Notes: generated from the sequence alone by a model not told the origin. A stretch of DNA of 64,000 bases from an uncultured Hyphomicrobiales bacterium (GCA_943908365.1 CALTTH010000015.1:5544-69543), one strand, 5' to 3'. Positions 25,777-35,801 are shown, counted from the stretch's first letter. Made by a program: numbers and translations.

Positions 25777-27673
25777 GGCGCATCCTGCGCGACGGCTTGC
25801 CGGAGCTTGTGCTGGTATCCTCGAAGAGAGCGGCAAGTTGCTCGGTCATGGCGCCCGCCAGTTCGTCCGCATCCACAATGGTCACAGCACGGCGATAGTA
25901 GCGTGTGACGTCGTGGCCGATACCAATCGCCAAAAGTTCGACAGGCGAACGCGTCTCGATCTGCTCGATGACGGCACGCAGATGCCGTTCGAGATAGTTG
26001 CCCGGATTGACCGACAACGTCGAGTCGTCCACCGGCGCGCCGTCGGAGATCATCATCATGATCTTGCGCTGTTCCGGCCGGTTGATCAGGCGATTATGCG
26101 CCCACATCAGTGCTTCGCCGTCGATGTTTTCCTTGAGAAGGCCCTCGCGCATCATCAGGCCGAGATTGCGCCGGGCACGGCGCCATGGTGCGTCCGCGCT
26201 CTTGTAGATGATGTGGCGCAGATCGTTCAGACGGCCGGGCGATGGCGGCTTGCCGCTGGCAAGCCATTGCTCGCGCGATTGTCCACCCTTCCACGCCTTG
26301 GTGGTGAAGCCGAGAATTTCCACCTTCACGCCGGAGCGTTCCAGCGTGCGGGCCAGAATATCGGCGCAGGTGGCGGCGACAGTGATCGGTCGACCGCGCA
26401 TGGAGCCCGAATTGTCGATGACGAGCGAAACGACCGTATCGCGGAATTTCGTATCGCGCTCCTTCTTGAAGGAAAGCGGCTGCATCGGATCGATAATGAG
26501 GCGCACGAGACGTGCCGGATCGAGGTAGCCCTCTTCCAGATCGAAATCCCAGGAGCGGTTCTGCTGCGCCATCAGACGGCGCTGCAAGCGGTTTGCCAAG
26601 CGCCCAACGGCGCCTTGAAGATGCGCCAACTGCTTGTCGAGAAAGGCTCGCAGGCGATCCAGCTCCGCTTCGTCGCAGAGTTCCTCAGCGTGAATTTCCT
26701 CGTCGAATTCCTGGGTGAAGATGCGGTAGTCGACCTTCTCGTTGAAATCGTCGAAGGGGCTATTCGGGCGGCGGGTTTCGCCGGGCGTTTCGGAATCCTC
26801 GTCGAGATCATCGGACATTTCGTCCTCCGACATCTCGGCGCCATCCATCTCGCCATCTTCCATCTGCTCTTGGGAGGCTTCGCTCTCCTCCGCAGGGGCG
26901 GCATCGGAGCCTGCGTCTTCCTCGACCTGTTCTTCCTGCTGCTCGTTGCTGCGCGGCTGGTCTTCGTCGGATTGGGCTTCCTGCGATTCCGGCTCGTCAT
27001 TCTCGTCGCCGAAATCTTCCGCCATCTGCATGGAGGTCAGCATTTTACGAACAAGCTTGGAAAACGCCTTCTGGTCTTCGATGACGGAGGAGAGATCCTT
27101 GAGGTCACCAGACGCCTTGTCTTCGATGAAGGGGCGCCAGACATCGAGAATCTTGCCAGCACTTTCCGGCGGCTTTTCACCGGTCAGCTTCTCGCGGACC
27201 AGCAGCGCGACAGCCTCGGCAATCGGTGCATCTTCCTGGGTGTTGATCGCGCCAAAGTTCGCCTTGGCGTATTTCTCCGTGTTCATCGCACGAATGTTGT
27301 TTGCCATGCCCGGCATGCGAAGCGCGCCGATGGATTCGACACGCGCCTGTTCGACAGCATCGAAGATCTGCCGTGCATCGGCACCCTGCGGCGACATCGT
27401 GGCATGCACATCGCTATCGTGGCAGGCAAGGCGAAGCGCCATGGAATCGCCAAGTCCGCGGGTGATCGCCACTTCCTGTGCCGTCGGCTTCTTGGAGATT
27501 TCCGGCAGCCGCATGCGCTCGCCGGCAAGGCCCGGGCGCTCATTGGCGAAAACCACTTCGACTTCAGAGCTACCCGCGACAGAACGCACGCAGCCGGTGA
27601 TCGCCTGACGCAACGGTTCGGTATCGATCACCGTGCCGGATTTGGGTCTCACATTGTCGCCGCGCGCTGCCAT
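25766..27673 (-). CDS. cobT: Cobaltochelatase subunit CobT
   Basis: 635 residues, close to the 631 of Pseudomonas denitrificans CobT. With CobS and CobN it inserts cobalt into hydrogenobyrinic acid diamide in aerobic B12 synthesis. A long acidic central region (about 215-310, runs of Glu/Asp) is followed by a von Willebrand A domain with the MIDAS motif DNSGSMRG. ATG at 27673 with GGAAAG upstream matches the family N-terminus. It is downstream of cobS in the same direction. Confidence 0.95.
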   Translation of the reverse strand: MAARGDNVRPKSGTVIDTEPLRQAITGCVRSVAGSSEVEVVFANERPGLAGERMRLPEISKKPTAQEVAITRGLGDSMALRLACHDSDVHATMSPQGADARQIFDAVEQARVESIGALRMPGMANNIRAMNTEKYAKANFGAINTQEDAPIAEAVALLVREKLTGEKPPESAGKILDVWRPFIEDKASGDLKDLSSVIEDQKAFSKLVRKMLTSMQMAEDFGDENDEPESQEAQSDEDQPRSNEQQEEQVEEDAGSDAAPAEESEASQEQMEDGEMDGAEMSEDEMSDDLDEDSETPGETRRPNSPFDDFNEKVDYRIFTQEFDEEIHAEELCDEAELDRLRAFLDKQLAHLQGAVGRLANRLQRRLMAQQNRSWDFDLEEGYLDPARLVRLIIDPMQPLSFKKERDTKFRDTVVSLVIDNSGSMRGRPITVAATCADILARTLERSGVKVEILGFTTKAWKGGQSREQWLASGKPPSPGRLNDLRHIIYKSADAPWRRARRNLGLMMREGLLKENIDGEALMWAHNRLINRPEQRKIMMMISDGAPVDDSTLSVNPGNYLERHLRAVIEQIETRSPVELLAIGIGHDVTRYYRRAVTIVDADELAGAMTEQLAALFEDTSTSSGKPSRRMRRAG

Positions 27674-27829
27674 GGTCTTTCCTGTCGATTCTGAACGCTC
27701 CGCGCAGACTTCGAAAGTCACGCTGGAGCGTCTTCGCCTTCACGCTTTAATCTGCGCATTTCCGGACGCAAAACCGATGCCACTTTTGCTGGAAATGCTC
27801 TAGTGATCTCCCGGCTTTCGCCGGAAGGA

Positions 27830-28819
27830 TCACGCGCTGAGAACGATGTTTGCCGCGCTTTCCTTGAGCTCGACGCCGAAAGCGCGCTGGTACTGCTCTG
27901 CCACGAGCGTCCGCTCCAGCTCATCGCACTTGTTAAGGAAGGTAACGCGGAAGGCAAAGGCGAGGTCGCCAAAGATTTCTGCGTTCTCTGCCCAGGTGAT
28001 GACGGTACGCGGGCTCATCACGGTCGAGAGGTCGCCATTGATGAAGGCCGAGCGGGTGAGATCGGCAACGCGAACCATCTTCGATGCAGTTTCGCGCCCT
28101 TTCTCCGTGTCGAGGCTCTTCACCTTGGCAACGATGATGTTCACTTCCTGCTCATGCGGCAGATAGTTCAGCGTCGTAACGACCGACCAGCGGTCCATCT
28201 GCGCCTGGTTGATCTGCTGCGTGCCGTGGTAAAGGCCGGTCGTATCGCCAAGGCCAACGGTGTTGGCGGTTGCGAAGATACGGAAGGCCGGGTGAGGGCG
28301 GATGACGCGGCTCTGATCGAGCAGCGTCAGGCGACCGGACGATTCCAGAACGCGCTGGATAACGAACATGACGTCCGGGCGGCCCGCATCATACTCGTCG
28401 AAGACGAGCGCGACATTATGCTGGTAAGCCCAGGGCAGGATGCCGTCCTTGAACTCGGTGACCTGCTTGCCGTCCTTAAGAACGATGGCGTCCTTACCGA
28501 CGAGGTCGATACGAGAGACATGGCTGTCGAGGTTGACGCGAACGCACGGCCAGTTGAGGCGCGCTGCGACCTGTTCGATATGGGTGGACTTACCGGTGCC
28601 GTGGAAGCCGGACACCATGACGCGTCGGTTGTGAGCAAAGCCTGCAAGGATCGCCAGTGTCGTATCGCGGTCGAAAAGATAATCCGGATCCAGATCGGGA
28701 ACGTAGGCGTCGCCCTGGCTGTAAGCCGGAACACGCAGATCCGTATCGATACCGAAGACCTCACGGACAGAAACAGTCGTATCCGGCAGGTTGGTAATAT
28801 CAAGGTCAATTTTGCTCAT
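27830..28819 (-). CDS. cobS: Cobaltochelatase subunit CobS
   Basis: A 329-residue AAA+ ATPase (Walker A GFHGTGKST, Walker B NVALVFDEYD, sensor ATANT) that forms the motor ring of the cobalt chelatase with CobT. ATG at 28819 has GGAG seven bases upstream. The 156-base gap to cobT holds a weak hairpin but no gene. The CobN subunit is not in the window. Confidence 0.95.
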   Translation of the reverse strand: MSKIDLDITNLPDTTVSVREVFGIDTDLRVPAYSQGDAYVPDLDPDYLFDRDTTLAILAGFAHNRRVMVSGFHGTGKSTHIEQVAARLNWPCVRVNLDSHVSRIDLVGKDAIVLKDGKQVTEFKDGILPWAYQHNVALVFDEYDAGRPDVMFVIQRVLESSGRLTLLDQSRVIRPHPAFRIFATANTVGLGDTTGLYHGTQQINQAQMDRWSVVTTLNYLPHEQEVNIIVAKVKSLDTEKGRETASKMVRVADLTRSAFINGDLSTVMSPRTVITWAENAEIFGDLAFAFRVTFLNKCDELERTLVAEQYQRAFGVELKESAANIVLSA

Positions 28820-28882
28820 CACGTCTCCAAGGCGGGTAGCAACCACCCGGCCACATCTTCATAAGGCAATTACCAAAAGGGC

Positions 28883-29509
28883 TTAGCAGAAACCCGATTG
28901 CTTTAACAATTGGTAGGCTTGAATGACAGCCCGAAAACGCTCTTCCGAACCGCGATCGCCACCATTAGCATCAGGATGGTGCTTTTTGACAAGCTCCTTA
29001 TAGCGTCGTTTGATGTCTTCCTGCTTGGCACCAGCCTCCAGACCCAGCGTGTCGAAGGCCTTCGCTTCCAGTGTTTTCAGTTTGCGGTCCGGCTGGATGC
29101 GCTGGCCGCCCGCCCTTGCGTCGCCAAAACCATTGGTGAAGCCAAAAGGATCCCGGATGCGCGCATTTGCAGCACCCGAACGCAAGGTCGAATGAAGCGG
29201 GCTGTCGCGCGCTGTCTTGTTCACCCCCACCGTCCATGTGGGGCGGTGGCCGGTGATCGCTTCCTTCTGATAGCGGGCGATCTCGCTGTCGGATAGGCCC
29301 GAAAAATAGTTGTAGCCCTTATTGTATTCCTTCACATGCTCGAAACAGAACATGAAGAATTGCCCCTCGGCATTGCGGCCGACAGGTGCGCGGTGAACGC
29401 CGGGCTTTTCGCATCCATCCCACTGGCACACGGGGGCCTGAGCCTCCGGCGGTTGCTCTCTTTTGCGACGCGTGCGGATGCGGTCGAAGTATTTCGAATC
29501 CAGTTTCAT
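28883..29509 (-). CDS. J-domain (DnaJ-like) protein with an N-terminal Cys-rich segment
   Basis: 208 residues. The C-terminal 60 form a J-domain with the HPD tripeptide (KKHHPDANGG), so it should stimulate a DnaK partner. The N-terminus has a CQWDGCEKPG...FCFEH pattern that may bind zinc. There is no Gly/Phe or classic DnaJ zinc domain. This architecture is common beside cobS in rhizobia. Start ATG 29509; it diverges from bolA. Confidence 0.85.
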   Translation of the reverse strand: MKLDSKYFDRIRTRRKREQPPEAQAPVCQWDGCEKPGVHRAPVGRNAEGQFFMFCFEHVKEYNKGYNYFSGLSDSEIARYQKEAITGHRPTWTVGVNKTARDSPLHSTLRSGAANARIRDPFGFTNGFGDARAGGQRIQPDRKLKTLEAKAFDTLGLEAGAKQEDIKRRYKELVKKHHPDANGGDRGSEERFRAVIQAYQLLKQSGFC

Positions 29510-29675
29510 GATATCCCAATTATGGTGCGCAAAAGGGTGCACAACAAGAATTGACAAAGCGGAATGTTGCAGGCTTTTAGGTAGCCCCTTTAGGCCTGTT
29601 TGGTAACTCATCGGCTCTTCGCCGCCAAATTGCCAGACAGGCTCTAATCAACGCCATCATCAGGAGATTGATGCC

Positions 29676-29957
29676 ATGTCCCTGCGCCAACGCATGGAAA
29701 ACAAGCTGCGGGAAACATTTTCGCCGGATCGCCTGAATGTCATTGATGAAAGCCACATGCATGCAGGACACCAGCCGGATATGACCGGCAAAGGTGAGAC
29801 GCATATGCGTGTTCAGATAGTGTCTGAGCAGTTCTCCGGCAAGTCTCGCGTCGACCGCCACCGCGCAATCAATGGCCTTTTGAAGCCCGAACTGGATGCA
29901 GGCCTGCACGCGCTCGCCATCGAAGCCGCGGCGCCGGGAGAGCCGACGCGGTTCTAG
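29676..29957 (+). CDS. BolA-family protein
   Basis: 93 residues with the BolA fold: an early KLRETFSPDRLNVIDESH helix-strand and the conserved HMRVQIVSEQFSGKSRVDRHRAIN signature. BolA proteins work with monothiol glutaredoxins in iron-sulfur cluster handling and in stress morphology. Single gene, divergent from the J-domain gene. Confidence 0.93.
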   Translation: MSLRQRMENKLRETFSPDRLNVIDESHMHAGHQPDMTGKGETHMRVQIVSEQFSGKSRVDRHRAINGLLKPELDAGLHALAIEAAAPGEPTRF

Positions 29958-30007
29958 CTGGAAGGCTGTGCCAAATAGTGGCAGCAACACCTTGATGTGA
30001 GGGGCAA

Positions 30008-30580
30008 ATGTCATTCATCTACATCGTCACCGACTGTGAGTTCGATGGCCCGCTTATAGGGCAGCACTCAATGCTGTCCTTCGGCTCGGTCGCCCTGTCT
30101 CAAAGAGGTGAGAGCCTAGGCGAGTTCGAAGCGGTTTTAGAGCCGTTGCCCAACGCAACGCAAGACCCTGTAACCATGGAGTTCTGGCACAAGCATCCCG
30201 ACGCCTGGGCAGCCGCAACGTTAAATCCCGTCACGCCCTCGTTGGCAATGCATGATTTCATTGCCTGGATAAGGTCGTTCGATGCCAAGCCGATCTTTGC
30301 TGCCCATCCCGTCGCGCTCGATGGGCCGTGGCTCAACTACTATTTGATCCGCTTTGTTGGCAGAGCGCTCTTTGAAGGACCGTGGATTTCTGATCGGCTT
30401 TTCAAATATGCACCCCTTTGCATCATGTCGATGGTCGCAGGAAAGACCGGATCCGACTTTTGGGAATGTGACGTTGAGAACTACCCTGACGATTGGCTCG
30501 GTGCAATCGAGCACACGCATCGGGCAATCGACGACGCGCGTGGATACGCGAACCTGCTGAGTCGGATGATCATGGGCTGA
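30008..30580 (+). CDS. DEDD-type 3'-5' exonuclease
   Basis: 190 residues of the DnaQ-like exonuclease fold. Exo I is TDCEFDGP, Exo II is within FAAHPVALDGPWL, and Exo III is HTHRAIDDARGYAN, giving the metal-binding Asp/Glu set and the His of DEDDh enzymes. There is no polymerase domain. It starts 50 bases after bolA in the same direction. Substrate and partner are unknown. Confidence 0.82.
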   Translation: MSFIYIVTDCEFDGPLIGQHSMLSFGSVALSQRGESLGEFEAVLEPLPNATQDPVTMEFWHKHPDAWAAATLNPVTPSLAMHDFIAWIRSFDAKPIFAAHPVALDGPWLNYYLIRFVGRALFEGPWISDRLFKYAPLCIMSMVAGKTGSDFWECDVENYPDDWLGAIEHTHRAIDDARGYANLLSRMIMG

Positions 30581-30619
30581 CACGAACACTAGCGCTAAGA
30601 TACCGAAGTCAGGCGATCT

Positions 30620-31750
30620 CTATCCTGGATGTTTTTCCGATAGGAAGCTCTGCACCTCCGATGCCGCAACATCGTCCGCCACGAAAGACTGGCCGATGCC
30701 GTGGGTCAGGATGAAGGTGAGCTTGCCACCCTTGACCTTCTTGTCCTGGGCGATGGCCGCCATCAGCGTTTCGACCGGCGGAAGTGTGCCTGGGATATCC
30801 TTCATCGAGGTGGGCAGCCCCACCGCTTTCAGATGCGCTTCGACGCGGGTTGCATCATCTGGGCTTGCAAGGTTCATGCGGGCGGAGAACTGGTGCGCCA
30901 ATACCATGCCAATGGCAACGCCTTCTCCGTGAACCAGCCGTTCGCTGTTATATTCGGTTGCCGCTTCCAGAGCGTGGCCGAAGGTATGGCCGAGGTTCAG
31001 CAGCGCGCGAACACCGTTTTCCTTCTCATCCGCGACAACGACGTCCGACTTCGCCTGGCAACTCGTGGCGATCGCCTCGATGCGAGCCGGGCCTCCTCTC
31101 TCGATCTCCGCCCAGTTCTTCTCAAGCCAGGAGAAGAAATCCGGTTTGTCGATCAGGCCGTATTTGACCACCTCGGCATAGCCTGCACGAAACTCGCGCG
31201 GGCTCAGCGTATCGAGAACGGCGGTGTCGGCCAGCACCAGATCCGGCTGATGGAAAACGCCGACGAGGTTCTTGCCGTGACGGCTGTTGATGCCGGTCTT
31301 GCCGCCGACGGAGGAATCGACCTGCGCCAGAAGCGAGGTTGGAATTTGCACGAAGCGTACACCACGGCGAACGATGCCGGCTGCGAAGCCCGCCAGATCA
31401 CCGATGACGCCGCCGCCGAGCGCAATGACCGCATCGTTCCGCTCAATCCGCGCGGCAAGGATGGCATCGCAAACGGTGACGAGGTGATCGAAGCTCTTGG
31501 TCTTTTCGCCCGCGGGCAGCGTCAGCGATACGGCCTCGATGCCGTCGGTCTGCAGACCATCCATCAGGGTTTCGAGATAGAGCGGCGCGACATGCTCATC
31601 GGTGATGATGGCGGCGCGCTTGCCCTTCAGCCGTGAGGAAATCTCTCCACCTGCGCGGCCGATCAGGCCAGGTCCGATGAGGATATCATAGGCACGTTCA
31701 CCCAGCGGAACATGAACAAGGCGCTCGTCGGTCTGGATGGCAGAGGGCAT
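30620..31750 (-). CDS. aroB: 3-dehydroquinate synthase
   Basis: A 376-residue NAD-dependent enzyme that closes the ring in the shikimate pathway. GGGVIGDLAGFAAG, the PTSLLAQVDSSVGGKTGIN block and the metal-binding LNLGHTFGHALE histidines are intact. It begins four bases after aroK, so aroK-aroB form one operon. Confidence 0.96.
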   Translation of the reverse strand: MPSAIQTDERLVHVPLGERAYDILIGPGLIGRAGGEISSRLKGKRAAIITDEHVAPLYLETLMDGLQTDGIEAVSLTLPAGEKTKSFDHLVTVCDAILAARIERNDAVIALGGGVIGDLAGFAAGIVRRGVRFVQIPTSLLAQVDSSVGGKTGINSRHGKNLVGVFHQPDLVLADTAVLDTLSPREFRAGYAEVVKYGLIDKPDFFSWLEKNWAEIERGGPARIEAIATSCQAKSDVVVADEKENGVRALLNLGHTFGHALEAATEYNSERLVHGEGVAIGMVLAHQFSARMNLASPDDATRVEAHLKAVGLPTSMKDIPGTLPPVETLMAAIAQDKKVKGGKLTFILTHGIGQSFVADDVAASEVQSFLSEKHPG

Positions 31751-31754
31751 GGCA

Positions 31755-32336
31755 TCAGGCTTTCTTGGTGAGGCTGGCGATGGCTTCTAGAACTTCCGTG
31801 GCGATGATATCCTTGCGAACATCGCGGGATTCGATGGTGATGTCGGCTTCGCAATAGATGGGGTAACGCTTTTCCATCAGTGCAGCCAGCGTTGCCTTCG
31901 GGTTCTCGGTCTTCAGCAAGGGGCGATGATCCCGCTTGTTGACGCGTTCCCACAGCACTTCGAGATCGGCTTTCAGCCAGAGCGACACGCCGCCGCGCTT
32001 GATGTGTCTACGGGTATTTTCATTGATGAAGGCCCCGCCACCGGTGGAGACGACCTTGGGTCCACCACGCAACAGGCGCTTGATCACACGCGTTTCCAGT
32101 GCCCGGAATTCGTCTTCGCCATAACTGGCAAAGAGCTCCGAGATCGTCATGCGCGAGACGCGTTCGATCTCGTCATCCGTATCGACGAAGGGGATCCTCA
32201 ACTGCTGTGCGACCGACCTGCCGATTGCGGATTTTCCCGCACCCATGAGCCCGACGAAGACGATGTTGCGCCTGCCCAGGGCGGCACGCGCTTTTTCTCC
32301 CAGGCTCTGGGGAAGAGATAAGTTGGTTTCGCTCAT
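31755..32336 (-). CDS. aroK: Shikimate kinase
   Basis: About 193 residues. It phosphorylates shikimate at the 3-OH. The P-loop is GLMGAGKSAIG; DTDDEIE binds metal and shikimate; STGGGAF and the lid RDHRPLL follow. ATG at 32336 is chosen; an upstream frame to 32387 has no support. It is the first gene of the aroK-aroB operon, divergent from xerD. Confidence 0.96.
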   Translation of the reverse strand: MSETNLSLPQSLGEKARAALGRRNIVFVGLMGAGKSAIGRSVAQQLRIPFVDTDDEIERVSRMTISELFASYGEDEFRALETRVIKRLLRGGPKVVSTGGGAFINENTRRHIKRGGVSLWLKADLEVLWERVNKRDHRPLLKTENPKATLAALMEKRYPIYCEADITIESRDVRKDIIATEVLEAIASLTKKA

Positions 32337-32622
32337 GAATGATGGCCCATTTGGCTTCGGTATCTTCAAATGTTTACCAAGCGTCAAGCCAAATCGCGCC
32401 TTATAGGCATGTCGCGCAAAACTGTGCAGCGGTTTTGCGATAACGACATGCGATGAAACAAGAACCTAAAGCCTGAAGCGCGAATCTGAAAGATCGCGGC
32501 GCGCTTTAGACCTAGAAATAGCCCGGCCCGATGACACCGATTGTCATGCAATAAGGGCAACCACGCCATGCCCTTGCCAAGATGTTCCCACAGGCAAGGC
32601 GACCAAGTGCTGCGGAGTGATC

Positions 32623-32775
32623 ATGCCCACCCTTTTCCGTTTCATCTTCATCCTCGCGGCCATCGCCGGCATAATCTATGGGAGCATGGTATCGCTTGTT
32701 TCGCTGGTCAAACCGCGCGAGCGGGAAGTCACGGTGCGTATTCCTTCCGAGCGCCTCAACCCGCCCACACCTTGA
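32623..32775 (+). CDS. Small single-pass membrane protein
   Basis: Fifty codons with one strong membrane helix (LFRFIFILAAIAGIIYGSMV) and a basic, proline-ended tail (about 30-50). A GGAG precedes the ATG by about six bases. It ends 14 bases before xerD. Such mini-proteins between aroK and xerD recur in rhizobia, which supports it as real. Function unknown. Confidence 0.65.
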   Translation: MPTLFRFIFILAAIAGIIYGSMVSLVSLVKPREREVTVRIPSERLNPPTP

Positions 32776-32789
32776 GGAGCAGGCAAGCC

Positions 32790-33743
32790 ATGTCTCGCCA
32801 GGATCATGCACGGCTGGAGGGCTTTCTGGAAATGATGAGCGCTGAGCGCGGCGCGGCGATGAACACGCTTGCCTCCTATGAGCGCGATCTCACCGACCTG
32901 ATGGCGTTTCTCTCATCGCGCCAGGCGTCATTGACCGAGGCAACCACAGCCGACCTTTCGGCCTATCTCGCTCACCTTTCTGCGCAAGGCTTTGCTGCAT
33001 CCTCGCAGGCACGGCGCCTTTCTGCGCTCCGGCAGTTTTACAAGTTTCTCTATTCGGAAGGTGTTCGCACCGACGATCCGACCGGAATACTGGACGCGCC
33101 ACGCAAAGGTCGATCTCTTCCAAAAACCATGAGCGTTGCCAGCGTCTCAGCACTTCTCGCCAAAGCCGCGGAAGAAGCGAGCCTGGAAGGGCCGGGGCAA
33201 CTGGGGCGCATCCGCATGCATCTTCTGCTGGAGCTGCTCTACGCAACGGGCATGCGTGTGAGCGAACTCGTCTCCTTGCCGGCCAAGGTCCTGCGTCATG
33301 AAGGCCGTTTCCTTATGATCCGGGGCAAGGGCAATAAGGACCGTGTCGTCTTGCTGTCGCGAACGGCGATCGAGGCGATGGAGAGATATGATGAAGCCCG
33401 CAAGGCGCTTGCGCCGAAGGGCAAGTCAGACGAAGAAAGCCCCTGGCTTTTTCCCTCCGCCGGCAAGGAGGGGCATCTGCCCCGTCAGGTGTTCGCCCGC
33501 GACTTGAAGGATATCGCCATCCGCGCCGGGCTCACCCCGTCGGCTGTCTCGCCGCATGTGCTGAGGCACGCCTTTGCCAGCCATCTTCTGCAGAACGGCG
33601 CGGATCTGCGCGCAGTGCAGGAACTGCTCGGCCATTCGGACATTTCAACGACACAAATATACACACATGTGTTGGAAGAACGCCTACAAGAGTTGGTACA
33701 AACGCACCACCCTCTTGCCAAACAGGGCAAAAACCTTGATTAG
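32790..33743 (+). CDS. xerD: Tyrosine recombinase XerD
   Basis: 317 residues. With XerC it resolves chromosome dimers at dif. It has the SAM-like core-binding N-domain and a catalytic domain with Arg (ATGMRVSELVSL), Lys, HVLRHAFASHLLQNG and HSDISTTQIYTH with the nucleophilic Tyr. GAGGAG upstream supports ATG at 32790. It is chromosomal and distinct from the island integrase at 43618. Confidence 0.93.
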   Translation: MSRQDHARLEGFLEMMSAERGAAMNTLASYERDLTDLMAFLSSRQASLTEATTADLSAYLAHLSAQGFAASSQARRLSALRQFYKFLYSEGVRTDDPTGILDAPRKGRSLPKTMSVASVSALLAKAAEEASLEGPGQLGRIRMHLLLELLYATGMRVSELVSLPAKVLRHEGRFLMIRGKGNKDRVVLLSRTAIEAMERYDEARKALAPKGKSDEESPWLFPSAGKEGHLPRQVFARDLKDIAIRAGLTPSAVSPHVLRHAFASHLLQNGADLRAVQELLGHSDISTTQIYTHVLEERLQELVQTHHPLAKQGKNLD

Positions 33744-33806
33744 AGCGACCGGAACCGCCGGGAGAGCCCGGTCAAACCTTGCGCAAAACGATCGGAAACG
33801 GATCTC

Positions 33807-34760
33807 ATGCTCAGCTATCTCGACTTCGAAAAACCCATTTCGGACCTGGAAGGCAAGATTCTTGAACTGAAGAAACTGGCCGCAGAAGACGAGAGCATAG
33901 ATACGTCCGAGGAAATTTCGCGTCTGGAAGCGCGCGTCAATGACGCGATGCAGGACATCTATTCCAAGCTGAATGCCTGGCAGAAGACACAGGTTGCCCG
34001 CCACCCGCAGCGCCCCCACTTCATCGACTATGCGAGCGCGCTCTTCACCGACTTCACGCCGCTGGCGGGTGACCGCAAGTTTGCCGAAGATGCCGCCATC
34101 CAGGCAGGTCTTGGCCGTTTCAACGGTCAGCCAGTCGCCATTATCGGCCAGGAAAAAGGTAACGACACGAAGTCGCGCCTCAAGCATAATTTCGGTAGCC
34201 CGCGTCCGGAAGGATACCGAAAGGCGATCCGCGTTCTGGAACTGGCCGACCGCTTCTCTCTCCCCGTCGTGACGCTCATCGATACCGCCGGCGCCTACCC
34301 GGGTGTCGGTGCTGAAGAACGCGGTCAGGCGGAAGCCATCGCCCGGTCGACGGAAATGTGCCTGAACGTCAAGGTGCCGATCGTGTCAGTTGTCATCGGC
34401 GAAGGCGGCTCCGGCGGCGCCATCGCGATCGCAACAGGCAACCGCGTCTACATGCTCGAACATGCAATCTATTCGGTAATCTCCCCCGAAGGTGCAGCCT
34501 CCATTCTCTGGCGCGACTCGACCCGCGCCAAGGAAGCCGCAACCAACATGAAGATCACTTCCGACGACCTGAAGGCGCTCGGCGTCATCGACGGTATCAT
34601 CCCGGAGCCGATCGGCGGCGCCCATCGCGACCCTTCAGGCGTGATCGCCGCGACAGGGAAAACAATCGAATCTGCGTTGAAAGAACTAACGGCTCAAACC
34701 GGCAGCCAGCTTCGCGCCGAGCGTCGTCAGAAGTTCCTGGATATCGGCCGCAGCCTGTAA
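33807..34760 (+). CDS. accA: Acetyl-CoA carboxylase carboxyltransferase subunit alpha
   Basis: 317 residues of the carboxyltransferase that transfers CO2 from biotin to acetyl-CoA in fatty-acid synthesis. LDTAGAYPG-like (IDTAGAYPGVGAEERGQAEAIA) and GEGGSGGAIAI motifs are exact AccA landmarks. It lies 63 bases downstream of xerD. A terminator follows. Confidence 0.97.
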   Translation: MLSYLDFEKPISDLEGKILELKKLAAEDESIDTSEEISRLEARVNDAMQDIYSKLNAWQKTQVARHPQRPHFIDYASALFTDFTPLAGDRKFAEDAAIQAGLGRFNGQPVAIIGQEKGNDTKSRLKHNFGSPRPEGYRKAIRVLELADRFSLPVVTLIDTAGAYPGVGAEERGQAEAIARSTEMCLNVKVPIVSVVIGEGGSGGAIAIATGNRVYMLEHAIYSVISPEGAASILWRDSTRAKEAATNMKITSDDLKALGVIDGIIPEPIGGAHRDPSGVIAATGKTIESALKELTAQTGSQLRAERRQKFLDIGRSL

Positions 34761-34787
34761 TTCGCTTGACCCTGCTTTCTGTTTGCG

Positions 34788-34816
34788 AAGGCGTGCCACT
34801 CCCGGTGCGCCTTTTG
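34788..34816 (+). terminator. Rho-independent terminator of accA
   Basis: Stem AAGGCG/CGCCTT with an inner interrupted CC/GG pairing, followed by TTGCTT, 27 bases beyond the accA stop. Confidence 0.55.
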
Positions 34817-34933
34817 CTTATCTGTGGTTCACGCAGCCACGCAATGGGCCTGCTTTCTCGCAAACGCCGCTTTTGTCTCGCGATAATATGCAATATGAGA
34901 AATATTTCATATTTGTGACAACAGGAGACAGTG

Positions 34934-35671
34934 ATGTCGGTATTGGCGTCGGTAAGCGATACGTCACGATCCCCGTTAAGACTTCTGGAAAAGCCGCTGG
35001 CGTCTGGAATGTCGCGTGAGGTCTACGCTCTTCCCGGAACCAACATGCTCGTGAAGGTGCAGACAAAGATACCGCCACGCCGCTACTTCCAGAACATCCG
35101 GCTGCTGTATCTGGTGCGGCGTTTCTACAAGGCCATCGTGCCGTTACGACGCGAATTGAGGGAGTATGAACGCGTCGCACAGGAAGGTCCCAGAACCGCG
35201 CGCCATCTGCAGCATTTTGCAGGCGTCGTTTCCACCGACAGGGGCACGGGCATTCTGGTGAAGGCTGTGCGCCGGAAGAACGGTGCTCTTGCGATGACCC
35301 TTCAGGACGCGATCGAGAGCGGGCAATACAGCCAGCAGACCGACGAAGCTCTTTCGGAATTCCTGGACTGGCTCATCAAAAGCGACATCGTTGCTGTGGA
35401 TGTTCACCTGAAAAATATCGTCGTGGACGAGAAGAACGGCGCACTCGTCCTGATCGACGGCATTGGAGACAAGACCTTCCTTCCCGTCCGGTCATGGTTT
35501 TCCTGGCTGAACACGAGCTATAAGAAGCGACTGGCCCAGTCGATCCATGCAGAAGTGGCGCACCGCTTTATGAAAGCAGCGTTGAGGACCCGGACTGTTC
35601 TTCTGCTCTTCACATTCGCAGGTACGATACTGGGTATCGATATCTCAGACGGTCAGTTGATCGATGGATGA
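34934..35671 (+). CDS. YrbL-like protein
   Basis: About 245 residues of the YrbL family (PhoP-regulatory network protein) with a protein-kinase-like layout: a basic lysine strand (REVYALPGTNMLVKV), VDVHLKNIVVDE resembling a catalytic loop (H-x-K-N), and LVLIDGIGD in place of DFG. AGGAGA precedes ATG 34934. In enterobacteria yrbL is PhoP-controlled; function is unknown here. Confidence 0.82.
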   Translation: MSVLASVSDTSRSPLRLLEKPLASGMSREVYALPGTNMLVKVQTKIPPRRYFQNIRLLYLVRRFYKAIVPLRRELREYERVAQEGPRTARHLQHFAGVVSTDRGTGILVKAVRRKNGALAMTLQDAIESGQYSQQTDEALSEFLDWLIKSDIVAVDVHLKNIVVDEKNGALVLIDGIGDKTFLPVRSWFSWLNTSYKKRLAQSIHAEVAHRFMKAALRTRTVLLLFTFAGTILGIDISDGQLIDG

Positions 35672-35801
35672 ATCTTCTTAGTTTCCAATAAGCCCGTGGA
35701 CACCTGCACCTTACCCCAGCAAACTATTGACTCGATCTCGATCTTGCGTTGTATCGTCGATGGAGGGACGTAGGGGCGTCTCCAAGGGGTAAAGGGACAT
35801 C

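Noticed and set aside
25349..27694. A 781-codon + strand frame through cobT and the esterase-like gene
   Set aside because: Crosses two genes in antisense and carries no recognisable domain.
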